In this document: piece by piece, positions 1 through 12,700 of the stretch
Layout of the letters: every line of letters starts with the position of its first letter
Numbering within the stretch: the stretch's first letter is position 1
Notes under the pieces: model-generated
What the model was told of the DNA's origin: nothing
Database searches by the model: none
Seen by the model: only the letters and a program-made list of their open reading frames with translations
Position numbers and translations under genes: made by a program
Source: Bostrychus sinensis
Lineage: Eukaryota > Chordata > Actinopteri > Gobiiformes > Eleotridae
NCBI GenBank assembly: GCA_020698575.1
Contig: CM036248.1
Location: 23,424,229-23,488,228 of the forward strand
Reading direction: 5' to 3'
DNA: 64,000 bases

Positions 1-999
1 AAAAAAATGGTATAGTAAGTATTGAGAAACAAGTCAAACATGTGCGTGAGAAAAAGTCAAGCAATTTAATGACAATATAAGACAGAGTTCTCTTTGTGTT
101 TGTTTGCAGTCTTTTACAGAAATTACCCTAAGTACTCTAAATTACACTGAAACTACTGTTTGATTCTTAAACCAACCGTGGCTGCTGAAAAAGTCCAGAG
201 ATGTGTGACCAGCCAGAGCAGGTACAAGTCAAGAGGGGTTGTGTAAAGTGGAGCCTATGCAGAACTGGGAAATACAACATCTGCGCCAGAACAGTGACCC
301 ACGCACAATTCATCTCATCCCACTGGGCGAACGGACGGGAAAAGGCGGCGCTACAGGGGGGAGGGTTGAGGTAAATTAAGGTGGAATTCAGGCTGAGAAC
401 TTGTTCCAGAGAGTGAAGCAATCTGCAACCTCATTTGTTCTCATTTAGGGAGAATTGTCTCATCAGTGGATTTTTTTCTGCACATCGCTCCTTTTGGCCT
501 CTGTGCCTCTATATTAAACACGCTTCTTAGAAAAAGAGCATACATTTCCTTCAGTCCAAACAGACTCACACACGAGCCAGTGCCAAACCGCACTGAATTG
601 TCCAATGAGGATTGTCCTGTATCCGTGTTTACTTAGTGTCAGCTAATTTGATTAAAATCAACATCATCAGATTGTGGTTTTAGGGTCAGCTTGTGTAATG
701 GTACTCCACACAAAATATATTAGTTACCCCCCCACTTCAAAGAGGCCCAAGGATACCTCAAATCTCAATCTGGTATAACTCTGCTCCAAGAATTTGAACA
801 AAGTATCAGCTTTTGTCCTTGAGGCGATGTGAAAAGCACCCACTGGCCAGATGAGGAAGAATGCAAACATCCATTATTGAGTTAATTATAGCAGCGGCAG
901 CCACCTCTGATTCTAAAAGCCATTATGAGCCAAGTAGTAATATTAAAATGCCAAGACTTCATTTAGTAAACGATCCTATGGTATTACCAGTAGTACAAT

Positions 1000-1510
1000 G
1001 TAAGAAAGTAAGTACTTTGTTAATGTTTGTACAATTTCCATGTACTTTACTTAAGTAGACTTTAAGTAGTTAAGGTACTTTTACCTAACTGGAGAGCAAA
1101 TATCTGTACTTTTTACTCCACTACATTTTTTAATTGGTTTGTGTTACACTTTAATAATCATTTGCTTTTGCTGTGCCATCTTTGTTAGTCAGCATTATCT
1201 AAATATAAAGTAGTACTCTGTAGAAACATCAGAATACTACAGACAGGAGACAGCTCCAGGTTAAATTATCTTCTATTGTACTGGTTCTTTAATGTCATTG
1301 GTATAATCAACAGTGTTCACTGGTCATAATCAATCACATTTAATACATGAAATACTTGTTGTAGTTTTGAATCTGCGTGAAATACTTTTTTAATACTTTT
1401 ACTTAAATAGAAAATTCTCAAGTGATGCTTACTTTTACTTTAATATATTTTGCCCCACATCTGTACTATTACTTAAGTAAAAAAAAATGAGTACTTTCTC
1501 CACTTCTGGA
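1000..1510 (-). repeat. Teleost interspersed repeat, 'ACTTAAGTAAAAGTA' type
   Basis: Read on the minus strand it begins near 1509 with AGAAGTGGAGAAAGTACTCA, then a poly-T run, ACTTAAGTAA and repeated AAAGTA/AGTACTTTTA words. It ends near 1000 with a second cluster of GTACTTT/ACTTAAGT. I recognise this as a repeat very common in fish introns, probably a non-autonomous DNA element. Related fragments lie at about 7670-7775 and 58525-58765. The family name is not certain. Confidence 0.6.
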
Positions 1511-2189
1511 TATTACTCTTAAGATCTGTCAGCTAGAGTTGTATATTTAGATCTATGTCACTGTTTGGCCTAGGATCTGGTCAGTAAATACCTTAGCTAG
1601 TAATTATCTCAACCCTGTAAGGCTTTTTTAGTCCTGGTTGTAAACAGTCAAGTTTTCCCAGGGCGGTTTCCAATGGCAACACTCTGGAAATGTCCATTTT
1701 CTTGCGGATGAGAGTCTTTGGTTGCTCAAACAACCAAAGTTTATTAAACTGGCCTCCTTGCCGCACATGCATTGACTTACACACTTCTACCAAAAGTCGT
1801 GACAAAAGAGGACACGCAAACAAAATGCTGGTGTGTTTACTGGTGACGTGGTGTGTTATCTCAGTAAAGAAGGCAGCAAAAGCCCGTGGGAAAGTTCAAA
1901 TATGAGACGATTGAAAGGGTAAAAGTCCTTTCACCTCCGGGCCCTCACAGGACTAAAGAGGTCTGTCGAGCTCAGTGCTTCAGTCAACAAGGTCAGAAAT
2001 CACTTCAAGTTACTGAAATCAGCCAATCAACAGAGAGCACAGTGAATGGACAAAGACACTGGTCTGTCTATGGCATTGCTCCTTACAAACCAGCCTCAGA
2101 GAGTGTCCTGAAAATATTCTTCTACAATGCTTAGCTCTCATTATTATAATACAACTTAAAGGTGCATTGTGTACAACGCAGTTTTTACT

Positions 2190-2445
2190 GTAGTTGTAAA
2201 CAGTCGTCCTTCAGAAGGTCATCCAATAATCAGAAGGTTGGTGGTTTGATTCTTGCTCTCTTCAGTTCATACATCTGTTGTGTCGTTGGACAAGACACTT
2301 TACCCACCAGTGTCTGTATACACTAGTGTATGAATGTGAATGGTTACTTGATGAAAAATGCTTTGAGTGCCTATGGAGGCAAAAAAAAGTGCTATCTAAA
2401 TGCAGCCATTTGTCATTTAACACAAAAGCATTGCATTTGTCCGCA
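2190..2445 (+). repeat. tRNA-head SINE-like repeat
   Basis: A Pol III B-box-like word, GGTTTGATTCT (2242-2252), is followed by a body with GACAAGACACTTTACCCACC, then GAATGTGAATGG, then a 3' part ending in AAAGTGCTATCTAAATGCAG. This arrangement is typical of a common teleost SINE-like family. The A box is not clear, so the 5' end is approximate. Confidence 0.55.
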
Positions 2446-4077
2446 TTTAAAAATACTGGCATTACTTCCTGTTCTTACAATTGTCCAGAGTGGACAAAGT
2501 GAGCACTGGTAAAAATTGCTTGTTTTAAACAATAGCAAATTTCTGTATTTCACCATAGCTGTTCACATCGTTTATAAATGTGAATTAGGAAATTGTAATA
2601 AAAAAAGTCCCAAAAGCTCACATATAGTATAACCACTAACTTTTTGTGAGCATGTGTAAAAATGTATAATTTACATGCATTTTAGTTTTCTGATATATTT
2701 ACTTCACACATATATTCAAATATTTACAATAACGTCTGGTTGGAGAAAAGACACAGTGGTTTACATGGTTGCATCCTCTCACCTGTAAACTGTAAACTGT
2801 ATAGCCCACTGGACTGTGCCATTGTGTGACAGATGGTTGACAGATTGCTTTAAGGATCAGTGACTCTCAGTCCTGACTCAGCCACACGCTCCTTTACACC
2901 ACACATCTATGCATCTAATACATATGTACAGCCCAATCCTGTATGAACGGACCGAATTATACCATCAGTATGACGATCCAGAAGAGATTGTTGGCTTTTG
3001 GAGACCCCCATCAGAGGCTGTGAACAGACAAATGGGAGGTGTGAAGGGTTAAACAAATGTGGGTGATTGAAGCATTTGAGTGCTCATAGCTTTCCTCTTG
3101 CCTCCTCACTTCAGGCTGTAATGAGGCCTTAGGGAAGATACCAAGGGCCCTTCACACAACTCAAAGGCTTTTTTTAGGCTTTTTCATTGTTGGCCTCTTT
3201 TCACTGTCTGTGTGGGAAAGAACCCAGAGCAAAAATTCTCTTAGAACTTGTGTAGCAAAAAACAAAATGCAGAAAACAGTGGGTTGTTGGAGAAATATTG
3301 TTGGATGATTAATGCTAAAATAAGTATTTTTTTTATAAATCTTAAATATTACCCAGATATTTCCTCAGATATTTAGTAAACATATACATAAAATATGACA
3401 ATTTATTCACAAGATTGCCAATTGTGCAACCACAAAAGCAGAGAAAGCTCCATATTTAGGCTGCCAGATGTGTACATTCATGCCATTAGCTATGGACATG
3501 AATAACGCCAATACAAAAACACTTGGTATTAAACCTTAAAGGCATCGGTATTAGTCAAAAAATATTAACAGTAATATATAATATACATACATATGGTCTG
3601 CATCCACAATGCCTTTGAGCAGAACCACCAAACCCCTGCACTGGGACACAACTGCTTTGAGTTACTACAGTTATAACACATTACTATTTACAAAATATTC
3701 ACATGTCACTGATAATATTTTTGGAATACACCAACATTCGCCATGACCTTGCCTTGGTCAGCAAGTGTAAAGCTAATTAGGCCGAACAAGAGAAGGCGGC
3801 AACATGCTCCAATGATATGACTTTAGACCGCATTACCCTGTTAAATTTGCATATTGCCTTTAAGTTCAAATTAGATCTCTCTTGTACACCAGCAAATGGC
3901 TTTTTAAGTACAGTGTTGTAATAAAAACAATTTTGTCTGCCTTTCGATTAATACATACCTAACGCTTAAATCCTATATAATCTCTCGACCGGCTCCACAG
4001 TTTATCTGCATGAATGCTTTGAATAACAATGAGCTTTTTCTCTGATGCACTTCAAAACCACATCAACTGTAAAGACA

Positions 4078-4098
4078 CCCCCCCCCCCCCCCCCCCCC
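4078..4098 (+). repeat. Poly(C) tract, 21 bases
   Basis: An uninterrupted run of 21 cytosines deep in intron 6. On the opposite strand this is G21. Such long C runs are rare in AT-rich introns and are prone to length change and sequencing error. Confidence 0.95.
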
Positions 4099-5394
4099 TT
4101 CACTCAGTTTATTTTCCACCACATAACATTTCATATTAATCTTTCTGATCAATATATTTCAATCATTTTGGTGGAATTTCAATTTGCTTCCGAAAAAGAT
4201 TCAATTAAGAAAACATGTATGTCATTTTGGCCCAACCTGACAACATTATTAACCACACAGCTTTTTGCTATTAATATTTTAAACATGTTGCACTAAATAC
4301 TGTATACTGTATAGATGTATATTCTGTATTCACAGAACCCTGCAGTCCCAATCAAAACCCACTTCTAACCTTATATTTGATAAACATTACAACGCACACT
4401 ATCATTTGGGCCTCTGAAAGCACTGAATAGCTGCATCCATTATGGAAATAACATATCAGCAACAACGCAATCTGGACACGGCTTGCACAAGTGTAAATAG
4501 TCCACAGTATTGATGCGTAAATGATGAAATCTATTTTAAGAAGTGTGCAGTTGTAAGTGGGGTTATAAAATGTCCTGATGGCGCGCTCAGTTGGTGGTTT
4601 CATTTCCACAATGGAGTATTGATTTGAGACTGGAGAAAAGGTCTTAGCATGCCATCAGGACTTCCCCTCTCAAATGAGACATCACGAGAGGAAAAAACTA
4701 CAACATAATGAGACAACTGTAGCAGAAAAATTGTCACCATGATATTTACACAAAAAAATATCATTTAATGGACATATTACTAAACAATGTACAATAACAA
4801 TGTAAGTGATTATGAGAGAATAAGCGTATTGAACCATAAGTCGATACAGGATGTTATCACAGCCATAAAGTTACATTGTTTTGTTGTGTTTGAGTGTCAG
4901 CGGTAATTCTGTCGCTGTATTGATCTGTGTCTGTTAAGGTTGATTGAGCATAATAGAGGGTAATACAAAATCACTTTATTTATCTTTATTACACACACTC
5001 TTAAACACACCCAGAATTTCCAAACAGCCAGATATACAGTAAGTACAATAATAATACCTACTCCCACACACATGTAGTGCTTGGCTCAGAGATGGTCTTA
5101 TTCCCATTCATCATACTCAGGCTGGATTAACAGTCAGTAATGCATGATTTTAGCAATATTTAGTAGTTGCTAGCCAGCTTTCGGTTCAATATAAATTAGT
5201 CAGGTCCCAAATTTCCTTTTCAGGGGACTAAGCTAATGTGAGTTAATAAACAATGCAATGCACATGCAAGTTGATAGACATTTAATCAATCACAAAAATA
5301 AGGGCAGTATTAACATAATGCAGAATAAATGCAGTTTACAAGTGCATAATTTGTGCCTCATTTCAGAAAAATGTTTAAAATTGGTTGGTGGGAT

Positions 5395-5485
5395 TGTTTC
5401 TAGTAGAAGATCACTTGAATGGAAGAGGTTTGAGACCCATTTTATTTAATAAGAAATTGAATGGGTCTGGCTGGTCAGACAAGAT
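5395..5485 (+). repeat. Dispersed repeat copy, 'AATGGGTCTGGC' family
   Basis: Contains AATGGGTCTGGCTGGTCAG after a short segment with GGTTTGAGACCCATTT. Related copies are at about 15055-15125 (opposite orientation) and 29740-29815 in this window. The family is not named. Confidence 0.5.
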
Positions 5486-7669
5486 AATGGCTGTTCTAAT
5501 AGTTACAGGCAAAATCTAATCCTGCAAATGTCCAAAAAAGTGTCACACAACACTAAAAACATATCGCTATTATCATTATGTAGGCTACATGCTCGTAAAG
5601 AGTCTTGTTTTTTTAGCTTATTTAAAACCTGCATAATTTTCATACTGTGAAACATGAGCAAGTAGTCCTGTTGTAGTCCTGTAGTAGTACTGTAGTATAG
5701 TAAAATAGTCCCAGTGCACAGACAAAAGAACCTACATATAGCTCTATGCATAAAGGTTAAGTGGTAGAAAATGAATGAAAGTGTTAGACCAACACTTACT
5801 GAACTTGTCTATACAAGTAAATGCATTATGTGTGAGGCCATCTTTGCGAAGGTTGCAGCAAACTCACAGTACTGTGATAACATCAGTGTGTATGTGAACC
5901 ACAGCCGCACACACAGCGATAGCATCTCCCTGTGGGCTGTTCCTAAAGAGTCTCCTCCATCACTGACTGCAGAGGCCTTTTTACTGCATCAGGAGGGACC
6001 ACTGCATTAAACACATACATGTGTACTGGACATGCTGAGTCAGGGTACACACATGCACACATACATAATAATGGGACAGTACACACGGGCCACTGCAGCG
6101 GTCACTGCAGACCATTGCAAATTAAACAGAGAGAATAGTGCTGAATAGGCACTGTGGGGTAAAAACATCGTGGGGTGAGAGCATTATGCCAGACCTTTCT
6201 TTTGTTGAAGGCATGGGTACATTGTTTTAACCATTAGATATAGTTGTTAGATTTTGATACAAATATTGACCACATGATACAGAATTTGGTTAAACCTGTC
6301 TTGGAAATAGCCCTTTGCTATGTAGCTAGTGAGGCTAACAGCCATAAAGTATTGGTCATAGCCTTCATATAGAATTAGTGTATCTCACTTTCTACATAAC
6401 CATTTTTTTTTATGGTTTTACTATATCTATATGACTTCTAAATGAATTTGGTTTTATGTAATGTTTCATTCATCTTCTTAGCTTAAAATGTAAACTATTT
6501 TCTACTTCTCTGAGATCCACCTTGAATCCTGACCCACTGTTTGGGAACCGCTGTTGAACTGGAAGGCCCAACATGAGCCAAACTAGCACTAGTCTGTGTT
6601 TGATATAATGATTCTCTGTTTTAAAAAGACCAAAAGAGCAAAGCATGCCAGCTGTATATTAAAATCAGATAAACACAGCAAAAATAAGCTTCTTATTAAA
6701 AATATAACGTCATTTTGGAAACTGGTGTGTGAGTTAATCACAGTATAAAGTATTTTCCTAACCATAAAACATCAGCGGTGAAACATTTCTAAATGAGGTT
6801 TTGACCACTTTGCCAATATTCCGGTTTGTTCTTTTAGGAGGAAGTAGATTATAGTGTTATAGGACGTGTTAGAGCTGCAGCAAAACCAATGCTGGGTGCA
6901 AAAAAAGTGGAAACTTTGCAAGCTCGCTAACAATCAATCTAACGATAATCGACATGGATCTGAGAAAGGCAAACACCAGAAATGACAGAGTCCTCCTCTA
7001 GTATATTTTAAATTGAAAGTAACTATTTTGAGTTAAATAAATGGTTAACTTGGTGTACTCTTTGCCAAAGTGTACATATTCATTACAATCACTTCATTTT
7101 TAAGAGCACAGGGCAGTGTAAAAGAAGCTGGAAGAATGGCCACAGTACAAAACATAGTTGTGGATTTCTAAATGATGCTTGTAGTGTTTGTCTTGGCCTA
7201 ACTCAGTCCAGTCCCTACTTTTATTAAAGCAGAGAGACGTGGAGTGAGTTGAACAGCAGAGTAACTGACAGAGAAATTGTAGAGGAAAATTATTGTTATT
7301 CCACTATTAAATTATATATTTTGTGTGGAATCACCTCTGACAGCGCTGACCAGAGCGGCACTCCCGACGTGTGTGAAACTTAATCTGTCCGACAAGGCCA
7401 GGGCCACTGAGGCTGCTCTGAGGCAAAAAGGGGAATGCACAGGAGAAAAGGAAGGACAGCGACTTAAAAATGATGAAGAGAGGGTCAGTGGGGCTACTAG
7501 TAATGAGGCTTTGTCAGACTCTTGTGATGACCATATGAAGGCCACTGGAAAAAAAAATGTCTTCAACCAAAACCTACACTACATGTTTGCTAAAAAATAT
7601 TACTTACTGCAGTCAGGTAATAGGTTCAAGCCAGGTTTGGAACAATAGTAGTAATAGTAGTAGTAGTTT

Positions 7670-7775
7670 TGTAGTAATGTTGTTTGTTACTTTTACTCCA
7701 TTTTGAGTTATAATGTAAAGAAGCAGTATTTTACTTGAGCACAGATTTGGAGTATGTCTTCCACCTCTAGTATTT
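7670..7775 (+). repeat. Fragment of the 'TACTTTTACTCCA' repeat
   Basis: Words GTTACTTTTACTCCATTTTG, ATTTTACTTGAGCACAGATT and TCTTCCACCTCTAG match the family seen at about 1000-1510 and 58525-58765. Confidence 0.45.
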
Positions 7776-8847
7776 AGTCAAATTCTGTCTCTTTTTTTGT
7801 TATCCTTCTTTAACCTTGTTCTTTGTCCATTCAGACATATTGTCATTTGAATAACAAGCTGGTTTCACTTCACTCTGCGTCTTCATTCTTCCAAAAACAA
7901 TCAGCCTTTTAATACACAAGGTTTCGGGTGATGTAAAATAAATACGCTCCATGTTTTATCCATTCAAATTAATGAGCCGTGAAAATTGGGCAAAAACATC
8001 AGGGTGGCACAGGCTTGTGTGTATGTTGGCTTCTGTGAGCCAATAGAAAAATTATACTGTTAGAAATTTTACACATTGACGGCTTTCCCATTAATACTCG
8101 TCATTCAGTGTGGACTTATTACTTCTAAAAATATCTTGTGGCAGCCTAATATAGTATGTTGTTTCTATTCTTCCATCAACATGATCTTGAGACATTCCTC
8201 TAATTAGCAAACCATAGTTTTAGCCTTAGAGAAAGACAAGAAACAAAGTTGTCATTGCCTTCCTCTGCTTTTTAGAAATATAGCAGTCACAAAAATATCA
8301 AATGTTATTAAAAAGTGTGAGCTTGTTATATTTGAATAATTTGAACACACTGCATTATTTGGAGTTAGTTCATAATTTATTTCCCAGATGATAAAAAAAT
8401 ATACCAATTGTATGCAAAATGGATAAAGATGATAATTTTACAAATGTATTTTGTCAAAAATTGTGGGTTTAATACCTTGTTTCAAAGCAAAGTAAATTAA
8501 ATTATATATTTTTTAAGTTTAAATTTAACATAAAACATACAGTAAGATAATTAAATGTCATAGGAGTTTTTGCAAAAAAATAAAATAGATGCAGGATAAT
8601 TTGTAATTTCAAAGTATGTATAATATGCCTTTGTTGCCTGATGTCGCTAATTTGCAACATACCCAAAAATACAAACCCTAATAAAATAAAGTAAAAGAAA
8701 AATGAACCAAATAAACAAATAAATACACAAAAGCAATATTTAAAATGAAGTAAGTATACTAAGTCTTTGTTTAATTAAGACAGCACTTAAGAGCTTATGA
8801 AGAATCATTTTGTTTGGAAAGTTGGCGAAATATTGTCAGCTGATCAC

Positions 8848-8883
8848 AAAAAAAAAAAAAAAAAAATGAAAAAAAAAAAAAAA
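8848..8883 (+). repeat. Poly(A) double tract
   Basis: Nineteen adenines (8848-8866), then TG, then fifteen adenines (8869-8883). It may be the tail of a decayed retroposon, but no body was recognised upstream. Confidence 0.9.
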
Positions 8884-9263
8884 TGCCTAAGTGCTCAGTT
8901 CACCATATTGCAACTGACTATTTTAATTGTCAGCGATATCTTGTGCCTGTTTGTTTTGAGGCTACCATAGGAAAAGTAAAAACAAAATATGCAGTATTTG
9001 CACTTATATTCTTGTGCTGCTTGTTGTAATCTGCCCACATAATACCAGCTGTACATCTCTGTCCAGGCTTGAGCTTGTTGTATTGTAAATTTTATGAGCC
9101 TTTGTGCAACTGTTTAGTCTTGTGGGACATTGCGATTTCCCCCGCCTTCCTATAGTTTTCTATACAAGAAGCTTTGCCGGCTTGTACTAGTCAGTCAATG
9201 CAATCTGATCCTCTTGTGCATTGCTTTGATGGGTTAGCCGTTTTCTGCATTTTCCCCGCTCAG

Positions 9264-9286
9264 CTCTCTCTCTCTCTCTCTCTCTC
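9264..9286 (+). repeat. (CT)n microsatellite
   Basis: About 11 CT units in intron 6, some 430 bases upstream of the exon 7 acceptor. Confidence 0.95.
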
Positions 9287-9720
9287 CATTGCTTTACATG
9301 AAAAGCGCTGTGAATCAATAAGCGTTGTGTTTCTTCAGCATGAGTGTGATTGTGCTTTTGGTTGTAATGACAGTCAACCTTGTTTTTCATTTCACTTGAG
9401 GTCGATACTACATATGAGACAGCGGTGTGGTTTATGAGAGGGCTAATAGCTAGAGACAGCGGTGACCTGCTTATGAGTTGGAGATAGAAGAAGTGCACAT
9501 TCTCATAACATGCCCACGTGGGTGTGTGCATCAATAAATAATGAGTTAAAACTCTCTGTGATGATCCAGCTCACTAGCAGCACCCTGCTGAGAAGGTCAG
9601 AATGCACAAATGCTCTCTACTGATTGGACTTACTACTGCACATAAAGAGACAGAAATAGACATAAAGAGACAGGTTTAAGTAACAACCTCAGTTTCTAAC
9701 ACGTTCTTGTTTCTCCACAG

Positions 9721-9792
9721 CACCCTCAACAACAACAACATCAGCCTCATCCCTCTGTCCAGCTTCAACCACATGCCCAAGCTGCGGACTCT
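9721..9792 (+). CDS. slit3: slit3 exon 7: last LRR of domain D1
   Basis: A 72-bp single-repeat exon after TTCTCCACAG and before GTGAGT. It begins with the third base of a Leu codon and reads TLNNNNISLIPLSSFNHMPK, then LRT and the first two bases of Leu. NNNNIS and SFNHMPK are highly conserved in vertebrate Slits. The frame continues cleanly into exon 8. Confidence 0.97.
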
Positions 9793-12700
9793 GTGAGTAC
9801 AACTGACTCCACACATATTCTGGATGAACGCTCTGCTGCCTCTTAAATGCCACGTTCACAGAATCCTTGCCCCTCACACCAGGCCCTGCGTGTAATCTCT
9901 TAATCATGCCATTAAAAGAGAGAGCCACTTTGCCATTGTCTCATGACTGTGAACAATCATGTGGCCATTACACGCTCGCATATACACATAACCACACCAC
10001 ATGCAGAGAGATAGATGCACAATTGAAGCTATGCATGTACCACACACACGCATATAGGCTCTTTATTTGAGTAATGGTAACCTCACTTGTGCCACAAAAA
10101 AGCCCTGGTTAGACTGTACAGCTCAGCCTGCTTTGATTCATTAGGAAATCTCTTCTACTGATGTCAGCACATTACGGAGATACAAACACTTGTGGTCCAG
10201 GATGACCCCGATCCCAATCATCATGTCCCATTAATAGAAAAAGATTGGTTTCGCTCTTTACTTTGGTTGCAAAATGAGGATCGTACGGTTACCAAGGTGA
10301 TGGCACAACACCCCAAGGAGTCAGTCCTGATGATGTACTGGGAGCATCCCAAAGTCATTGGGTGCATTCCTTATGACCACACATAGACTAGACTTGTGCC
10401 AAACCATCATGTGCAGAATGGGGTTTCCTCCCACCAGGCTGTATTTGTGTGGTCACGCACCCCCACTCAACGTTACAAAAGGGGGGATTTCTAGTAGAGA
10501 CGACATCCCCGCACATGTTGGATAACAAGTTTATGAGATTTTGCCGAACAATAGTTTCCATGAGAAGCCAGTCTAAGGGCAATATTTTTGATACTTCCTG
10601 CTTGAGCGGCAACTCTGGTGGCAATACAACCAGAAATCAGCTTTTTCAAATTGGATTCAGGCAGCAGTTCTACCAGACAGTTGCCAGCAAATTGAGAGCA
10701 GAGTTACCAATATCCAATATCTTTTAATCAGGGGCTCTTGTCTGCTGCTGTTTTCTGTCAACACTGACTGAGAGTCTCCTGTGATTTATCCCCTTTTCTT
10801 TGTCCTTACTGTTACTATGGTTTCCTTTTCTTTTTCTAAAAAAAATCATCCTCTTTTTGTCCCATTCTTCTATACTTTGTCTTTCTTCTCAAGCATCTTA
10901 TTTACTCTCTTCTGAGTTTACATCTTAAAATAGTAATATTCTCAATTCATTTAGTTTTGTGTTTATAGATTCCCAGTTGGATTTTTGAAGTGAAACATGA
11001 TACAGGTCTTTCAGATGCAAACAGTACCGTTGTAAGATGGGTGGAACCTATCCCAGCAGCTATGGGCCTTAGGCAGGACTATCTGGCCGTCTAAATTTCC
11101 CATAGTGATTAAATCCAGACATCTACTAGTACAGGGGTAAATGCTCTATTAATTGAATTACAAAGCCTTTAAAACAACCACTACAGCAATGATGACCCTT
11201 CTTGAAAAATAAATCATCAAACTCCAACCATTACTTGGGTTGTCCTGATGACAGATAAACCAATGTCAGCAAAAACATAACCTCCTTTTTCTCATTATTG
11301 GCCCCAGTGAATGAATGTGTATGATTCTCACATTTATTCACTATGAGTAATTTAGAGGCACCAGTTCTCCTAACACATGTATGTCTTTGGACAGTGAGAG
11401 GAAGCCAGTGTGCCAGGAGAAAACCCACTGAAACAATAGAGGACATGCACACTGCACTCACTCAGACCATAGTCGGTCAGCCCAAGGATTAAACCCACAA
11501 CCTCCTTCCTGGAAGACAGGAGCACTAACCACCACCTTAATATTGTGCACCCCAATTGCAAATATAGAATTCTGTATTTTGTAATCCCATTTTCTCTTAG
11601 CAGAACTCATATTACCGCTTTTGTCTTTCATTCAAAAGCCCACAAAGACGTGATTATGCCTCCTGCTGCATGGCTCAAAGATGTCCTCAGCCTTCCCCCC
11701 TAAACCAAGCCACAAGCCTACTTCACTCACAGTAACAGTGTGCCCTAAGTCACCTGCAACCAACAAACAAACAGACTTACACTAGCTCCCCACATACACT
11801 AGTCTGTCTCTGGACCCCCCGCCTGCTCCATTGTCCCCTGGGTTTTAATCCTACTTGTCAGTAATTAAAGCTGAGCCGAGGGTGGGCTGGGATGTGGCTA
11901 TCTCCAGGCGGGGGCTTGACTATAAACTGGATTTATAATGGGAGAGCGGTATTAAAACTCACTGCCCCCGCTGCTAGCATCAATGAGCCCATCTCGGTTC
12001 CATAACAGGATTTGTCCTCTGCTTTATTACAAAGGGAGGCCTGTCTTCTGAAAGGCTAGATATCCCGGCTGGCATATAATACGCTGACAAGACATTCTGC
12101 TGTTCTGCCCCCCTCTCTCCCTCTCTCCGTGTTCTGGTGTTAGATGCACTGTGCCGTTGTGAGACTGTTAAAGTGGCTCAGTCCACCTGATGCTTTTCAA
12201 ATTGATGAGTCCATTTGATGGGGTCACAAAGGGCCAAATGTCGTATTGTGAGTAAACATGTCACCTCCTAAATGAAATACTAAATGCTTTATAATTCTAC
12301 ACTTTTCAATAAATAAAAAACCTGCCCAGATGCCTGACTATATTAAACTATAATATACCATACTGTAATACGCTTAGTAGGCTGAGTTGGTTTGTGGTCA
12401 GTTTTGATAATTTATTTTTCAAGAAAGGCCCAAGAAAGAACTGATTAGTTTGGTACAAGTTTCTGTATTGTTGCAGGATAGGGCCAAAGATACTAACATT
12501 TGCCACAAGGGGTCAGTTAAGAAACAAATAATTAGTTTTAGCGGTTTTAATATTATTATAAAATTGTGGTTCAATAAGTATTTACCCCTGGTGAACTGGA
12601 AAGATCCCAGGATTGAGTTTAGTCTGGACTCTGGATTTTTACCATTGCAAAGATTCAATTTAATTCAGTTTTATTTACAGAATATAACCCAATATGACAA

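Larger units (their letters stand above)
1..9720 (+). other. slit3: slit3 intron 6 (3' part, at least 9.7 kb)
   Basis: No exon was found. The preceding LRR exon, which should read like SCIEDGAFRALRDLE, is not visible, so the intron extends beyond the left edge. The content is AT-rich intronic sequence with a 'TACTTTTACTTAAG' type interspersed repeat (about 1000-1510), a SINE-like repeat (about 2190-2445), a 21-base C tract (4078-4098), an 'AATGGGTCTGGC' repeat copy (5395-5485), A tracts (8848-8883) and a CT tract (9264-9286). Open frames here (for example 7325-7648) match no family I recognise and lack splice context. Confidence 0.85.

Noticed and set aside
7325..7648. 107-codon plus-strand open frame in intron 6 as a possible gene.
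   Set aside because: No recognised domain, no splice or promoter context, low-complexity charged composition. Most likely chance.
9187..9534. 115-codon minus-strand open frame.
   Set aside because: Part of it is the translated CT repeat (RERERE run); no family resemblance.
10192..10727. Two plus-strand open frames of 64 and 92 codons in intron 7.
   Set aside because: No known motifs, no splice-site pairing with slit3 phases, and no Slit-like residues.
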